From positions 1 through 61,769 of the forward strand of contig NZ_CYSP01000021.1 in assembly GCF_001298735.1 (NCBI RefSeq): a DNA stretch of 61,769 nucleotides, written 5' to 3'. Source of the DNA: Propionispora sp. 2/2-37 (GTDB lineage Bacteria; Bacillota; Negativicutes; Propionisporales; Propionisporaceae). The notes below the pieces were generated by a model. The model was not told the DNA's origin, searched no databases, and was given only the letters and a program-made list of their open reading frames with translations. Positions 1 through 8,959 of the stretch are shown piece by piece (the stretch's first letter is position 1; the number at the start of each line of letters is the position of its first letter). The position numbers were made by a program, and so were the translations under genes.

Positions 1-43
1 CCGAGATACTCTCTTCTAAGATTACCGTTTTACGTCATTCTCT

Positions 44-664
44 TTACCGAACCGACAGCTCATAACGCTTAGCAACTTCCTGCCAGTCAATTACTTCAAA
101 AAAGGCTTTGACATAATCGGCCCGCAAGTTTTTGTATTTCAAGTAATATGCGTGCTCCCACACATCAATCCCCAGAATAGGCGTCCACTTCCCGGCCGAT
201 TCCATAAGCGGGTTATCCTGATTGGGCGTTGAAGTAATTGCCAGTTTACCGGCTGCATCGCTGGAAAGCCAGGCCCAGCCGGAACCGAAGCGTCCGATAG
301 CGGCAGCCGATATTTTTTCCTTAAATTCAGCAAAACTGCCAAAATCACGTGCTATCTGTCCGGCCAGTGCCCCTGCCGGCTCTTTACCGCCACCAGACGA
401 AATGGTCGAGAAGTACAGATTATGATTGTAGAAACCGCCCCCGTTGTTTTGAACGGCCGTCCGCAGTCCGGCATCGGTAATCACGTTCAAATTCGCCAGG
501 ATTTCCGTATCGGTTTTACCGGACAACTCCGGCAGTTTTTCCAGCGCCGCATTAAAGTTATTGGTATAGGTCGCATGATGCTTTGTATAATGTGTCCGCA
601 TCGTCAATTCGTCAATAAAAGGCTCCAAAGCCTCAAAACCATATTTTAATTCTACCTGTTTCAT
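44..664 (-). CDS. sodA: Fe/Mn superoxide dismutase
   Basis: Cytosolic superoxide dismutase of 206 residues, normal for the family. The N-terminal helical hairpin carries the first metal His in HYTKHHATY, the second His lies near YNHNLYF, and the C-terminal alpha/beta domain ends with DVWEHAYY, giving the last Asp and His ligands. I chose the ATG at 664 because GGAGG sits just upstream; a longer frame to 682 lacks a site. It is monocistronic: a promoter lies just upstream and the dha operon terminator precedes it. The metal (Fe or Mn) cannot be decided by eye, so the symbol is provisional. Confidence 0.93.
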   Translation of the reverse strand: MKQVELKYGFEALEPFIDELTMRTHYTKHHATYTNNFNAALEKLPELSGKTDTEILANLNVITDAGLRTAVQNNGGGFYNHNLYFSTISSGGGKEPAGALAGQIARDFGSFAEFKEKISAAAIGRFGSGWAWLSSDAAGKLAITSTPNQDNPLMESAGKWTPILGIDVWEHAYYLKYKNLRADYVKAFFEVIDWQEVAKRYELSVR

Positions 665-712
665 ATTGCAAGCCTCCTTCATTTCTGAGTATTTAACTCT
701 TTATTTGCTTAT

Positions 713-784
713 ATCATACTATTTTAGTCGGAAATAATCAACCTATTTTTTCTAAAAAAGTAAATTTTGTTGATAATAATTATT
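713..784 (-). promoter_or_regulatory. sod promoter with an upstream PerR/Fur-like box
   Basis: On the minus strand TTGATT (736-741) and TATGAT (713-718) are separated by 17 bases, a good sigma-A promoter for sod. About 30 bases further upstream, at 772-784, lies GATAATAATTATT. The same 13 bases occur just downstream of the ahpC -10 box at 30158-30171. The sequence resembles PerR/Fur family boxes. The match is seen; the regulator is inferred. Confidence 0.55.
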
Positions 785-821
785 TTTTGTAGTAATGGTA
801 GTAATTATTTCCTTGACTAAA

Positions 822-862
822 TAAAAACTCCTGCCAAATCCCTACCATAGGATCGACAGGAG
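822..862 (-). terminator. Terminator of the PTS-aldolase-dha operon
   Basis: Read on the minus strand, CTCCTG and ATCC arms pair with GGAT and CAGGAG arms, followed by TTTTTAT. It lies about 45 bases after dhaL and separates the operon from sod. Confidence 0.75.
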
Positions 863-906
863 CCTTATTCCGTTTCCACTGTTATGCTTACTACAAAACA
901 GGCGGT

Positions 907-1539
907 TTAGCTTAAATTCTTAGTCATTCCTTTTATAATAAACATAACCGCCGAAGCACCCGGATCAGGGCGCCCGATCGACTTTTCACTATAATACGCC
1001 GCCCGGCCGTGAACAGATTGCAGGGTCTTCGTTTTCTCCACTCCGGCACAAGCTGCCTGATAAGCATCCACACCGGCATCACGAACGGATTTCTTACTTT
1101 CCACTGCCGCTGCCAGCGCTTCCACCGCCGGTGCCAGCGCATCCAGCATGGTTTTATCGCCTATCTTGCTTTGCCCCCGCTCCATCACCCCCTGTATGGC
1201 GGCACGGCCCATTTCAACAAGGTCCGTTAATGCCAGCGCCTCCTTACCCTTGGCTTTCGCTGCCGCTTTAATAAAACAGGTGGCTATCAGCGTCCCCATG
1301 GTAGAAGGTACAACGGAGTTCATTTTCATGCCCAGCTTCATAAAAATTTTGCCCATATCGGTTTCTGCGATTTGATCAACTTCCTCATAAACAGCCTGAA
1401 ACCCGGTACACATGGTAAGTCCCAGATCGCCATCACCCATTGAACCATCCAGTTCAATTAAATAGTCTTTTTCGGTTTTCAATACCTCTACAATTGCGCC
1501 AAGCACCGGTTTTAAAGATGCTTTCGTAATTTTCTCCAT
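907..1539 (-). CDS. dhaL: Dihydroxyacetone kinase subunit L (ADP/ATP-binding)
   Basis: Nucleotide-binding all-helical subunit (210 residues) that phosphorylates dihydroxyacetone, or a related ketose, bound on DhaK. The Mg-binding aspartates are in GSMGDGDLGLTM (residues about 33-44); the usual His of DxDxG motifs is Leu here. The helical barrel continues with a DALAPA motif and a C-terminal GRPDPGA loop typical of DhaL. It follows dhaK by 17 bases and is the last gene of the PTS-aldolase operon. No DhaM phosphoryl donor is present in the window, so it either uses ATP directly or borrows DhaM from elsewhere. Confidence 0.9.
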   Translation of the reverse strand: MEKITKASLKPVLGAIVEVLKTEKDYLIELDGSMGDGDLGLTMCTGFQAVYEEVDQIAETDMGKIFMKLGMKMNSVVPSTMGTLIATCFIKAAAKAKGKEALALTDLVEMGRAAIQGVMERGQSKIGDKTMLDALAPAVEALAAAVESKKSVRDAGVDAYQAACAGVEKTKTLQSVHGRAAYYSEKSIGRPDPGASAVMFIIKGMTKNLS

Positions 1540-1556
1540 AGTTGGTTCACCTCTTT

Positions 1557-2561
1557 CTATCGTGACTGTGCAAAAAAGGGAGAATAGCAGGGTGCATCGA
1601 TGAATTCCTTTAATTCTTTGTCTAATTTCAGCAAGCTAATGGACATCCCCGCCATTTCCAGTGAAGTCGCATATTCTCCGATATACTTCCGGTAAATGGT
1701 GATTCCCCGTTCTTTTAGCAGTTGGTGCGCTTTACGATAGGCTAGATACAATTCTTCTTTCGGTGTCCCGCCAAGACCATTTACCAGTACCGCAACTTCA
1801 TCACCGTTCTGATAAGGCAAATCTTCTATGATCTTATTGACAATATTGGTTACCACTTCATCAATCGATTGCAGCTTGGTTCGGTGAATTCCCGGTTCCC
1901 CGTGTATTCCCATACCGATCTCCATTTCGTCCTCACCAATAGAAAAGGTTGCTTTTCCGGCTTCCGGAACAATACAGGGAGTTAAGGCCACGCCCATCGT
2001 CCTGGTGTTGTCCACTGTCTTTTGGGCAATTCGGGTTACTTCGGCTAACGAAAGCATCTTTTCCGCAGCCGCACCGGCAACCTTATAGGCAAAAAGCAGT
2101 CCGGCAACGCCGCGGCGCTTATCCTCCCTGCCTTTCGGCGCGGAAGCGACATCATCGGTCACCAAAACTTCCGTGACTTCAATGCCCTCCATTTCATCCA
2201 AATCTTTGGCCATGCCAAAATTCATGATATCGCCGCCGTAACGCCCATAAAGATGCAATACGCCGGCGCCGGCATGAATGGCCTTATCCACTTCATGCAT
2301 GGCTTCCGCGCTGGGGGACGCAAAAACATTACCTATGGTTACCCCGTCTGCCAAACCATACCCCACATAGCCCAGGAAAACCGGTAAATGACCGGAACCG
2401 CCACCGGTGGCAATAGCCACCTTGCCTTCCTTGGGGGCATCGGCCCGCACCAGGCAATGCCAACTGTCATTCACCATCTTTAAACTCTCCGGATGGGCAA
2501 GAACAATGCCTTCCACTGTTTCGCGCGCAAAATCCTCCGGTCTATTAATTAACTTTTTCAT
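1557..2561 (-). CDS. dhaK: Dihydroxyacetone kinase subunit K (substrate-binding)
   Basis: Substrate-binding subunit of 334 residues. DhaK proteins bind the ketone covalently through a His; the candidate is in GMGIHGEPG near residue 220. An N-terminal glycine-rich GGGSGHLPVF loop (about 53-62) and YGGDIMNF (about 108-115) are family hallmarks. The ATG at 2561 has AAGGAG eight bases upstream. It lies between the class II aldolase and dhaL, so the likely substrate is the ketone (dihydroxyacetone or a short ketose) made by the aldolase. Related DhaK proteins also act on erythrulose, so the exact substrate is open. Confidence 0.92.
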   Translation of the reverse strand: MKKLINRPEDFARETVEGIVLAHPESLKMVNDSWHCLVRADAPKEGKVAIATGGGSGHLPVFLGYVGYGLADGVTIGNVFASPSAEAMHEVDKAIHAGAGVLHLYGRYGGDIMNFGMAKDLDEMEGIEVTEVLVTDDVASAPKGREDKRRGVAGLLFAYKVAGAAAEKMLSLAEVTRIAQKTVDNTRTMGVALTPCIVPEAGKATFSIGEDEMEIGMGIHGEPGIHRTKLQSIDEVVTNIVNKIIEDLPYQNGDEVAVLVNGLGGTPKEELYLAYRKAHQLLKERGITIYRKYIGEYATSLEMAGMSISLLKLDKELKEFIDAPCYSPFFAQSR

Positions 2562-2619
2562 GGTTTTGCTCCTTTGCTCTTAAAAGTATTTGACAGTGCC
2601 GACGGGCATGACCGTCCTG

Positions 2620-3285
2620 TTATTTTTTCAGCAGTTTGATTTGTTTAGGGTATTCCCACTGCTGCAATTCCGCCAATGGCACAACGGGAGGTTCTTTGCC
2701 ATTGTTAAGCATCAGTGTCCTATAGTAAATCTCGGCCAGTTCTTCCACGTAATGTGCTTTTAGCAAGGCTTCTTTCAACACTTTATCCACTGCAATAACA
2801 CCGTGGCTTTCCATTAAGGCAACATCGGCAATTTGCAAAGGTTCGACAACACTTTGCGCCAGTTCCGGCGTACCGGGACGGCCATAGGGAGCAAGGGGAA
2901 CATATCCTTTTTTGCAGCCAAGCCCGGCTACTTCATAAACAATGGCCGGTATTTCTTTTTTCAATACCGCAAACGAAGTGGCAAACCGCGAATGGGTATG
3001 GGCAACCGCGTGTACGTCCGGTCTCGACTTATAGGCTGCCAAATGCATTAACGTCTCACTGGTGGGCCGTAAGCCGGTTTCCGCTTCAATGACATTGGCT
3101 TCCAAATCGATGACAATAATGTCATGATAGCTGAGTTCCTCCCGGTCGACACCGGTCGGAGTAATACATACGTAGCCACTTTCCGGATCGCGGGTGCTGA
3201 AATTTCCAGCCCGGTGCTTGCACAATCCGGACCGGTCCGCACTCAAAGCATACTTTACCACCTGTTTCTTCAATTCTTCCAGCAT
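2620..3285 (-). CDS. Class II aldolase/adducin family protein (fuculose-phosphate aldolase-like)
   Basis: Zn-dependent aldolase of 221 residues that should cleave a phosphorylated ketose to DHAP or dihydroxyacetone plus an aldehyde. Zn-binding His residues are visible as HTHSRFATSF (HxH, about residue 93) and MESHGVIA; the catalytic Glu is in RPTSETLMHLA. I start at the ATG at 3285 because GGAGTGAG lies upstream; the frame runs on to 3324 without a site. It sits between the PTS permease and dhaK, so the imported sugar phosphate is probably its substrate. Fuculose-, rhamnulose- or tagatose-type specificity cannot be told apart by eye. Confidence 0.85.
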   Translation of the reverse strand: MLEELKKQVVKYALSADRSGLCKHRAGNFSTRDPESGYVCITPTGVDREELSYHDIIVIDLEANVIEAETGLRPTSETLMHLAAYKSRPDVHAVAHTHSRFATSFAVLKKEIPAIVYEVAGLGCKKGYVPLAPYGRPGTPELAQSVVEPLQIADVALMESHGVIAVDKVLKEALLKAHYVEELAEIYYRTLMLNNGKEPPVVPLAELQQWEYPKQIKLLKK

Positions 3286-3374
3286 GACTCTCACTCCAGT
3301 TCTGTTATTAGTATGAGTTTTCATTTTTTAGCAAAGTTTCACAAAGATCTGTCAAGTTCTACATTCACTGCCCG

Positions 3375-4724
3375 CTATTTTGTTTCCTCCAGCTTCGCAT
3401 TAACACTTTGCATATATTTGTAATACCAGGCAAAGGCTGCTGCAAACAGCACCAGTGCTGCAATGCCTGCCATCTCCCCATTAAACGCATGGGCCAGTGC
3501 CCAGCGGAACTCGGGTGCCTCCAGTTGAATCCAGGTAATAAACTGCCCGGCATTCACCTGAAGCGTACCGGTGGAAACAGCCATTTTGGTAATCATCGGG
3601 GCAAAGCTGGTGGCTACCGCCAGATACATCGGCGTAGCAATCGCCGAGATAATAATCATTCTGAACAAATTGCCGCCGGCCACAATTAAAGCCGGAACGG
3701 CCACGCAGACATTGATAATGGAAGCCAGCGGAATGACGTTATTCATGCCCATTTGGCTCATAACCAGCGCTAAAATGAGTTCGATCGGTACCAATACGAT
3801 GGCTGTTACCCAAATTTCATTTTGCCCGGCAAGAAACGGCCAGTCCAGCCCGACATAAAAATCTCTTCCCTTAAACTTGTTTTTCATGTAACTGCCGGTT
3901 GCGTCCGCGATCGGCGCCAGGGCCTGCATAAACAATTTTGCCACCATAGGAAACAATACCATCGCGGTAGATACCTGTACGGCGGTTATTAATATTTCCT
4001 TAACGGCATAACCGCCCATAAAGGCAATTAATGCACCGACAATAAAACCCATGACACTATTTTCACCGAAAATACCCAGTTTGTCTTTTAGCTCTTTGGC
4101 ATTCATATTGACTTTATTAATGCCCGGCACCCAATCCAGCATGCGGTTTATTATGCCTAAAAATGCACCCTGCAGCATCATCGGATGAGTGCAGGTAACT
4201 CCGGGGATCCCGCTGATACGATGCAACTGTTTTTGCATAAGGTCGGCATTGAGCAGTTCCAGGACAATTTGTACGGCGGCGGCAATATAACCCAATACCA
4301 AACTGCCGGAAAGATATGATACCATACTGGCCACAAAAATCTTTCCCCATACATTCCATAAATCAACATTCAGACAATTCGTCCATTTAAAACCCAGCAT
4401 AAAGAGATTGATAGCAATCTGTATCGGGAACAAAACAAGCGCATACGGCCAGGCCCAGGCAATCGCAGCGATTGGCGACCAGCCTACATCAATAGCGGTC
4501 AGTTCCAAACCAGTCCGCTTGACTAAAGCGGCAGCGGCCGGGCTGATGGCGTTAAACATAAAGCCTAACACCACATTCATGCCTGTAAAGGCAATACCCA
4601 AAGTCAAACCGGCAATAATGGCTTTTTTCAGCTTCATTTTCATTAACAGGCCAAGAAGAATCATAATAACCGGTAAAAAGATTGCAGCACCCAAACCCAA
4701 TATATAATTTAATACTGCTTCCAT
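3375..4724 (-). CDS. PTS galactitol-type EIIC permease
   Basis: Polytopic inner-membrane EIIC of the galactitol (Gat) family, 449 residues with about ten hydrophobic segments. It moves the sugar or polyol while EIIB phosphorylates it. The start at 4724 (MEAVLNYILG) has GGGAG eight bases upstream; an ATG at 4733 would touch that site. It is preceded by a 246-base gap after the EIIB gene, which holds a hairpin (4906-4944) that may set differential expression within the operon. Family membership is clear, substrate is not: the aldolase and DhaKL suggest a C5-C6 polyol or deoxysugar. Confidence 0.88.
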   Translation of the reverse strand: MEAVLNYILGLGAAIFLPVIMILLGLLMKMKLKKAIIAGLTLGIAFTGMNVVLGFMFNAISPAAAALVKRTGLELTAIDVGWSPIAAIAWAWPYALVLFPIQIAINLFMLGFKWTNCLNVDLWNVWGKIFVASMVSYLSGSLVLGYIAAAVQIVLELLNADLMQKQLHRISGIPGVTCTHPMMLQGAFLGIINRMLDWVPGINKVNMNAKELKDKLGIFGENSVMGFIVGALIAFMGGYAVKEILITAVQVSTAMVLFPMVAKLFMQALAPIADATGSYMKNKFKGRDFYVGLDWPFLAGQNEIWVTAIVLVPIELILALVMSQMGMNNVIPLASIINVCVAVPALIVAGGNLFRMIIISAIATPMYLAVATSFAPMITKMAVSTGTLQVNAGQFITWIQLEAPEFRWALAHAFNGEMAGIAALVLFAAAFAWYYKYMQSVNAKLEETK

Positions 4725-4905
4725 CTCGCTCATCTCCCAATGACTTATTTTTTCTGACAGGAAATACCGGCACTAACGGATACCACGCCAAACAAAATTC
4801 ATTTGCCGTTGTGCCGCGTGACAAAAACGTTAGCTTACCATAATGGAAATTGTCGATCAGCTTACAAATTAATGGCTGAGATGATATAATAATTGTGTGT
4901 GATTT

Positions 4906-4950
4906 TTCTTAAGCTTCTTTTGCTTTTCGGCAAAGAAGCTCTTTTTATTT
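4906..4950. other. Intercistronic hairpin between EIIB and EIIC genes
   Basis: AGCTTCTTTTGC pairs with GCAAAGAAGCT around a six-base loop; a CTTTTTATTTTT tract follows on the plus strand. On the coding (minus) strand there is no T-run, so it is more likely an mRNA-processing or stability element for the operon than a terminator. The rest of the 246-base gap shows no gene. Confidence 0.4.
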
Positions 4951-4970
4951 TTGTATCCGGCAGGAAAGGC

Positions 4971-5252
4971 CTATGACTTAAGAAGTTCTTTTAGTTTGGC
5001 AAATTCTTCATCCATGCCGACACCGGTTAAGAATGGAATCCCGCTGATGGTAGGTACATTCCAGTTGTTGGCACCGCTGGACACAATGGATACATAAATA
5101 TCGCACTGATCAATGATGCTTTCCAATGATTTGATATCCACGGCTTCAACGGCTACATCCAGTCCTTCATCTTCACACATGCTGCCTATTTTTGATGCCA
5201 CCGTCTGCGAGGTTGCCACTCCTGAACCACAGGCTACGTAAATTCTTTTCAT
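4971..5252 (-). CDS. PTS galactitol-type EIIB
   Basis: Small cytosolic phosphocarrier of 93 residues, the usual size. The phosphorylated Cys is in the P-loop VACGSGVATSQTVASK near residue 8. It accepts phosphate from the EIIA encoded upstream and passes it to the sugar at EIIC. An AAGGAG site precedes the ATG. It lies 53 bases after the EIIA gene in the same operon. Confidence 0.9.
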   Translation of the reverse strand: MKRIYVACGSGVATSQTVASKIGSMCEDEGLDVAVEAVDIKSLESIIDQCDIYVSIVSSGANNWNVPTISGIPFLTGVGMDEEFAKLKELLKS

Positions 5253-5305
5253 ACCTGAACACTCCTTTTCATTATATTTAAATTCAGGATACGGATATCC
5301 GGAAT

Positions 5306-5767
5306 TTATGCCAATATGCTGTTAAGCTTGGTAATGATCTCCTGTTTAGTGGCCGACTGATAAAGATCCAGCAGTTTTTCCCTGTCGGAAAATATGCCCA
5401 TTAGCTTGCTTAACGTCGACAAATGCTCTTTGGGATCAGTGACAGCCAGCATAAATACCAATTCAGCGTCTACATCCTTTCCACTGTTGCCCATTTCTTT
5501 GAACGTGACCGGCTGCAACAGCTTAGCCACTAAAATAGCAGCTTGCTTTACATGTTCCGGGTTGGTATGCGGAACAGCCACTTTTATACCCAATGTATTT
5601 AATCCGGTCGGGAATGCCTCTTCCCGTTCTACAACCGCCTGGGCATAGCTGTCTTTAACATACCCTTTATCGTGCAAAATAGCTGATAATTTTCTAATCA
5701 AATCTTCATTCCCTTCGGCTTCATAATCTAAAAGAACCAGTTCTTCATGCAATAACGATGTACTCAT
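5306..5767 (-). CDS. PTS EIIA, fructose/mannitol/galactitol type
   Basis: Cytosolic EIIA of 153 residues. The phosphorylated His lies in KVAVPHTNPEHV near residue 66, followed by the usual AAILVAKLLQPV and LVFMLAVTDPKEHL segments of the fold. I use the ATG at 5767 (MSTSLLHEE), eight bases after GGAGG, rather than the GTG three bases earlier. It is the first gene of the operon and lies directly behind the sigma-54 promoter at 5813-5828, so its leader is about 35 bases. Confidence 0.9.
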   Translation of the reverse strand: MSTSLLHEELVLLDYEAEGNEDLIRKLSAILHDKGYVKDSYAQAVVEREEAFPTGLNTLGIKVAVPHTNPEHVKQAAILVAKLLQPVTFKEMGNSGKDVDAELVFMLAVTDPKEHLSTLSKLMGIFSDREKLLDLYQSATKQEIITKLNSILA

Positions 5768-5812
5768 CACGACTACCTCCTTTGACTTCGAGTTAATTCA
5801 CTTATACTTAAA

Positions 5813-5828
5813 TGCAAATTTCATGCCA
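5813..5828 (-). promoter_or_regulatory. Sigma-54 (-24/-12) promoter of the PTS operon
   Basis: On the minus strand the site reads TGGCATGAAATTTGCA, matching the sigma-54 consensus with GG and GC twelve bases apart. It is 45 bases upstream of the EIIA start and faces a LevR-type activator with a sigma-54-interaction AAA+ domain, so the promoter and its activator are adjacent. Confidence 0.85.
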
Positions 5829-5830
5829 GG

Positions 5831-6110
5831 TTAGTGCATAATACTCCAAGTGCTTGAAAATTCATACACTCTCCCCATACCTTATGCACTTCGGAAGGAT
5901 TCCCTGATCAGTGCATGATTTTTTTCGTTTTGGATCTACTTTTCATCGCCACGTTTTTTAGTGCATAGTCCAGGCTTTTTTGTTACATTCTGAGCATAGG
6001 CCCTCCGATTCCGCTATTACTGTACTTTTATTACGCATAGACAAAACGGAATCGATTCGCTATGCTGTAAATAGCAGAAGTTGGACAGCCATACAATGCT
6101 TATGCACTAA
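5831..6110. promoter_or_regulatory. Five TTAGTGCATAA-type repeats, probable activator sites (UAS)
   Basis: Eleven-base sites occur at 5831-5841 (TTAGTGCATAA), 5881-5891 (inverted, one-two changes), 5908-5918, 5958-5968 and 6100-6110 (perfect inverted copy). All share GTGCAT. They occupy the 378-base divergent gap upstream of the sigma-54 promoter, where enhancer binding proteins bind. The copy at 6100-6110 lies 36 bases before the regulator start and could mediate autoregulation. Binding is inferred. Confidence 0.65.
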
Positions 6111-6145
6111 TTTCCGAGCAACGAAACAGACAGGGAGTGATCTCT

Positions 6146-8935
6146 ATGAAAAAAACCGATCTGATTATGCAGTTTATTGAAAAGACCGTTTCTTACGAAG
6201 ACGTTCTGACAGCCATTCAGAACGATGAAAATCCGGGAATTGACGCCCTATGCATCCAAAAAAACCTGGGCATTGTCCGGAATAACGCCAGCACCCTGTT
6301 AAACGATCTCTGGAAACAAAACGAATTAATCAAAATTAACAGCCGCCCCGTTACTTTTTTACCCCATTCCTGCCTGCAGCCCTTACACGCCTCCGGTTTA
6401 CCGGAAGGAAAGAACAGCTTTACGCTGTCCGAATTAAAAACTGCGATAAACGATACCAGGCTTACCGTTCAGGAAGACCCTTTTGCCCGCTTGCTCGGCA
6501 ATAACGGCAGCTTAGTCAACCAAATCGGGCAGGCGAAGGCAGCGATCATTTACCCGCCTAAGGGGCTGCACACTCTGATCCTGGGAGAAAGCGGCGTTGG
6601 AAAAACTACCTTTGCTTCGGCCATGCACGAATACGGCCTGCTGGCAAAAAATAAAAAGGCGGAAAGTTTTCCCTTCATCACCTTTAACTGTGCCGATTAT
6701 TTTAATAATCCGCAACTACTGCTGTCCCAATTATTCGGCCACGTCAAACACGCCTTTACGGGAGCCGACCAGGACAAGATCGGACTGGTGGAAAAGGCCA
6801 ACGGCGGCATTCTCTTTCTGGACGAAATTCACCGTCTGCCGCCCGACGGGCAGGAAATGCTGTTCCATCTCATGGACAAGGGTGAATACAATCGCCTGGG
6901 TGAGACGGGCGGCAAACGGTTTAGCACGATCCTGCTGATCGGCGCGACAACCGAAGAACCCGGCAATGCGTTACTGGCGGCCTTTATTCGCCGCATTCCG
7001 GTAACTATTACCCTGCCGTCCTTTATTGAAAAACCGATTAGCGAAAAAGTGGAGATCATTGATCACTTTTTTTATGTGGAAGCGATGAATCTTAATCAGC
7101 AGATTATGATAACACCCGAAGTTTTAAAAGCATTGGCCATCTATGATTTTAAAGTGGGCAATATCGGCCAGCTGCGGTCTGAAATCAAATTGTTATGCGC
7201 CAATGCCTTTTTACTGCATTTACAGAATCATCAACCCATCCGGATTGAATTCTCCATGCTTGCCAAAGACATCCGCGAGGGACTATTTGACTACGCCAAG
7301 CAGGACAGTACCGTAAAAAATTATTTAAATGTGTTTTCCGAGGATATCATGATTTCCCCCACCAAAAATCATGATGTATATCCCTTTGAACTGAAAAATG
7401 ATATTTATGAACTGATATCCAGCAAATTAAACGATTTAAAGCGTCAGGGTCTGAGCAATGAAAATATAAACGAGTCCCTAAAAAATGAAGTAGACCAGTA
7501 TTTCAGCGGTATTATGAAAAATTTTCATAATGTACATGCCAATATTTCTACCCTGTATAAGATCATCCCGAAGGAAATCGTCGATATCACGGCCGAATTA
7601 ATCGAATTTGCCCAGCACTATCTTATGATCACATTTAATAATAAATTTATTTTTGGTCTGTCCTTCCATATCCAGGCCCTGTTAAAGCGTATTGAAGAGG
7701 GTAAAACCGTGCAAAACCAGCACCTTTCCAAAATAAAGCGGGAAAATCCCAAAGAATTTCAGGTAGCCAAAGAACTGGTTAAAATTTTAGGCGAAAAATT
7801 CGGCCTGATTATCCCCGAAGATGAGAAAGGCTTCCTAGCGCTCTTGCTGGCCCATAATAAACTGGAATCCCCGAATGATGAGAAAATCGGCGTCATCATT
7901 GTCTGCCACGGCGACAGCACGGCTACCAGCATTGCCAATGTCTCAAATTCGCTCCTCAACACGGAATGGATCAAGGCAATCGACATGCCGCTCACCGCCA
8001 CCATCAGCGAGACCTACAACAAGGTTAAAAGCGCCGCCATAGCCATTCACCGCGGCAAAGGGATCATCCTGCTGGTAGATATGGGTTCTTTGTTGACCTT
8101 CGGCGAAAAATTAATGAGCGACACCGGTATAAAGACAAAAACGATTGATTACGTGTCCACACCACTGGCGTTGGAAGTGTTACGCAGCGTTTTATACAAA
8201 ATGGACGATTTAGATACCGTATACGAAGCCTTGTCCGCCCAAAAGGACAGTTTGGCCGTGAAGGCAAAAAAAATACAAACAGCAATATTGTCTGTTTGCA
8301 TCACCGGGCAGGGTTCCAGTATTATGGCCAAAAATATTCTCGAAGAGTTAATTCAAAGTCACTACCAGGAACAGGTGAAAATCATCACCGTCAACTATCT
8401 GGATGCCAAAAATAAACTGAAGCAAATCCAGCAGGACTATAACGTCGTTGCTGTCGTCGGCAACATTAATCCCGATCTTGATCTTCCCTATTTTCCGATT
8501 AACAAATTACTGGACTCCGCTTTTCAAAAACAATTTCTCCACCTCTTAAACAGCAACCTGGAGCCCGCCTTTCCTGCTGCCCCTGCCGCAAAGACCGTCT
8601 ATGAAACTGCCAAAGACATGCTGGAAAAATACGTTAAGTATGTAAATCCGCGCTTTGCAGTTGCCGATATCAAAAAGTGTGTCGCTAAGCTTCAGTATGC
8701 TCCCCGGAATCAAGACCTGCTTTTGGATCTGATTGTTCATATGGGTTGCATGCTGGACCGTTGTATTCATAAAGACGCCATTGTCTTTGAAAACATTCAT
8801 GCTTTTAAAAAAGAAAACCAGGCGGATTTCGAACAAGTACGTAAGGTGATGGATGAGCTGGCCAAGACTTACGATACGGTGATTAATGATGATGAAGTCT
8901 GTTATGTGGTCAAGGTCATCAAATTCCGGATTTAA
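6146..8935 (+). CDS. LevR/PRD-type sigma-54-dependent transcriptional activator
   Basis: Cytosolic enhancer-binding protein of 929 residues that should activate the divergent PTS operon with sigma-54. In order: N-terminal DNA-binding HTH (about 1-70); AAA+ domain (about 95-340) with Walker A GESGVGKTTFA, a sigma-54 contact loop HAFTGAD (GAFTGA variant) and Walker B GGILFLDEIHRL; PRD1 (about 410-520); EIIA-Man-like domain with VCHGDSTATS; EIIB-Gat-like domain (ILSVCITGQGSSI); C-terminal PRD2. PRD and EII-like domains are phosphorylated by PTS proteins, so activity should follow sugar flux. The ATG at 6146 follows AGGGAG by eight bases; an earlier GTG overlaps that site. Confidence 0.92.
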   Translation: MKKTDLIMQFIEKTVSYEDVLTAIQNDENPGIDALCIQKNLGIVRNNASTLLNDLWKQNELIKINSRPVTFLPHSCLQPLHASGLPEGKNSFTLSELKTAINDTRLTVQEDPFARLLGNNGSLVNQIGQAKAAIIYPPKGLHTLILGESGVGKTTFASAMHEYGLLAKNKKAESFPFITFNCADYFNNPQLLLSQLFGHVKHAFTGADQDKIGLVEKANGGILFLDEIHRLPPDGQEMLFHLMDKGEYNRLGETGGKRFSTILLIGATTEEPGNALLAAFIRRIPVTITLPSFIEKPISEKVEIIDHFFYVEAMNLNQQIMITPEVLKALAIYDFKVGNIGQLRSEIKLLCANAFLLHLQNHQPIRIEFSMLAKDIREGLFDYAKQDSTVKNYLNVFSEDIMISPTKNHDVYPFELKNDIYELISSKLNDLKRQGLSNENINESLKNEVDQYFSGIMKNFHNVHANISTLYKIIPKEIVDITAELIEFAQHYLMITFNNKFIFGLSFHIQALLKRIEEGKTVQNQHLSKIKRENPKEFQVAKELVKILGEKFGLIIPEDEKGFLALLLAHNKLESPNDEKIGVIIVCHGDSTATSIANVSNSLLNTEWIKAIDMPLTATISETYNKVKSAAIAIHRGKGIILLVDMGSLLTFGEKLMSDTGIKTKTIDYVSTPLALEVLRSVLYKMDDLDTVYEALSAQKDSLAVKAKKIQTAILSVCITGQGSSIMAKNILEELIQSHYQEQVKIITVNYLDAKNKLKQIQQDYNVVAVVGNINPDLDLPYFPINKLLDSAFQKQFLHLLNSNLEPAFPAAPAAKTVYETAKDMLEKYVKYVNPRFAVADIKKCVAKLQYAPRNQDLLLDLIVHMGCMLDRCIHKDAIVFENIHAFKKENQADFEQVRKVMDELAKTYDTVINDDEVCYVVKVIKFRI

Positions 8936-8959
8936 TTCCGCTGAAACCCGGTGCGCTCT

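Noticed and set aside
4552..4824. 90-codon minus-strand ORF overlapping the start of EIIC
   Set aside because: It is an out-of-frame shadow of the EIIC gene with no family resemblance.
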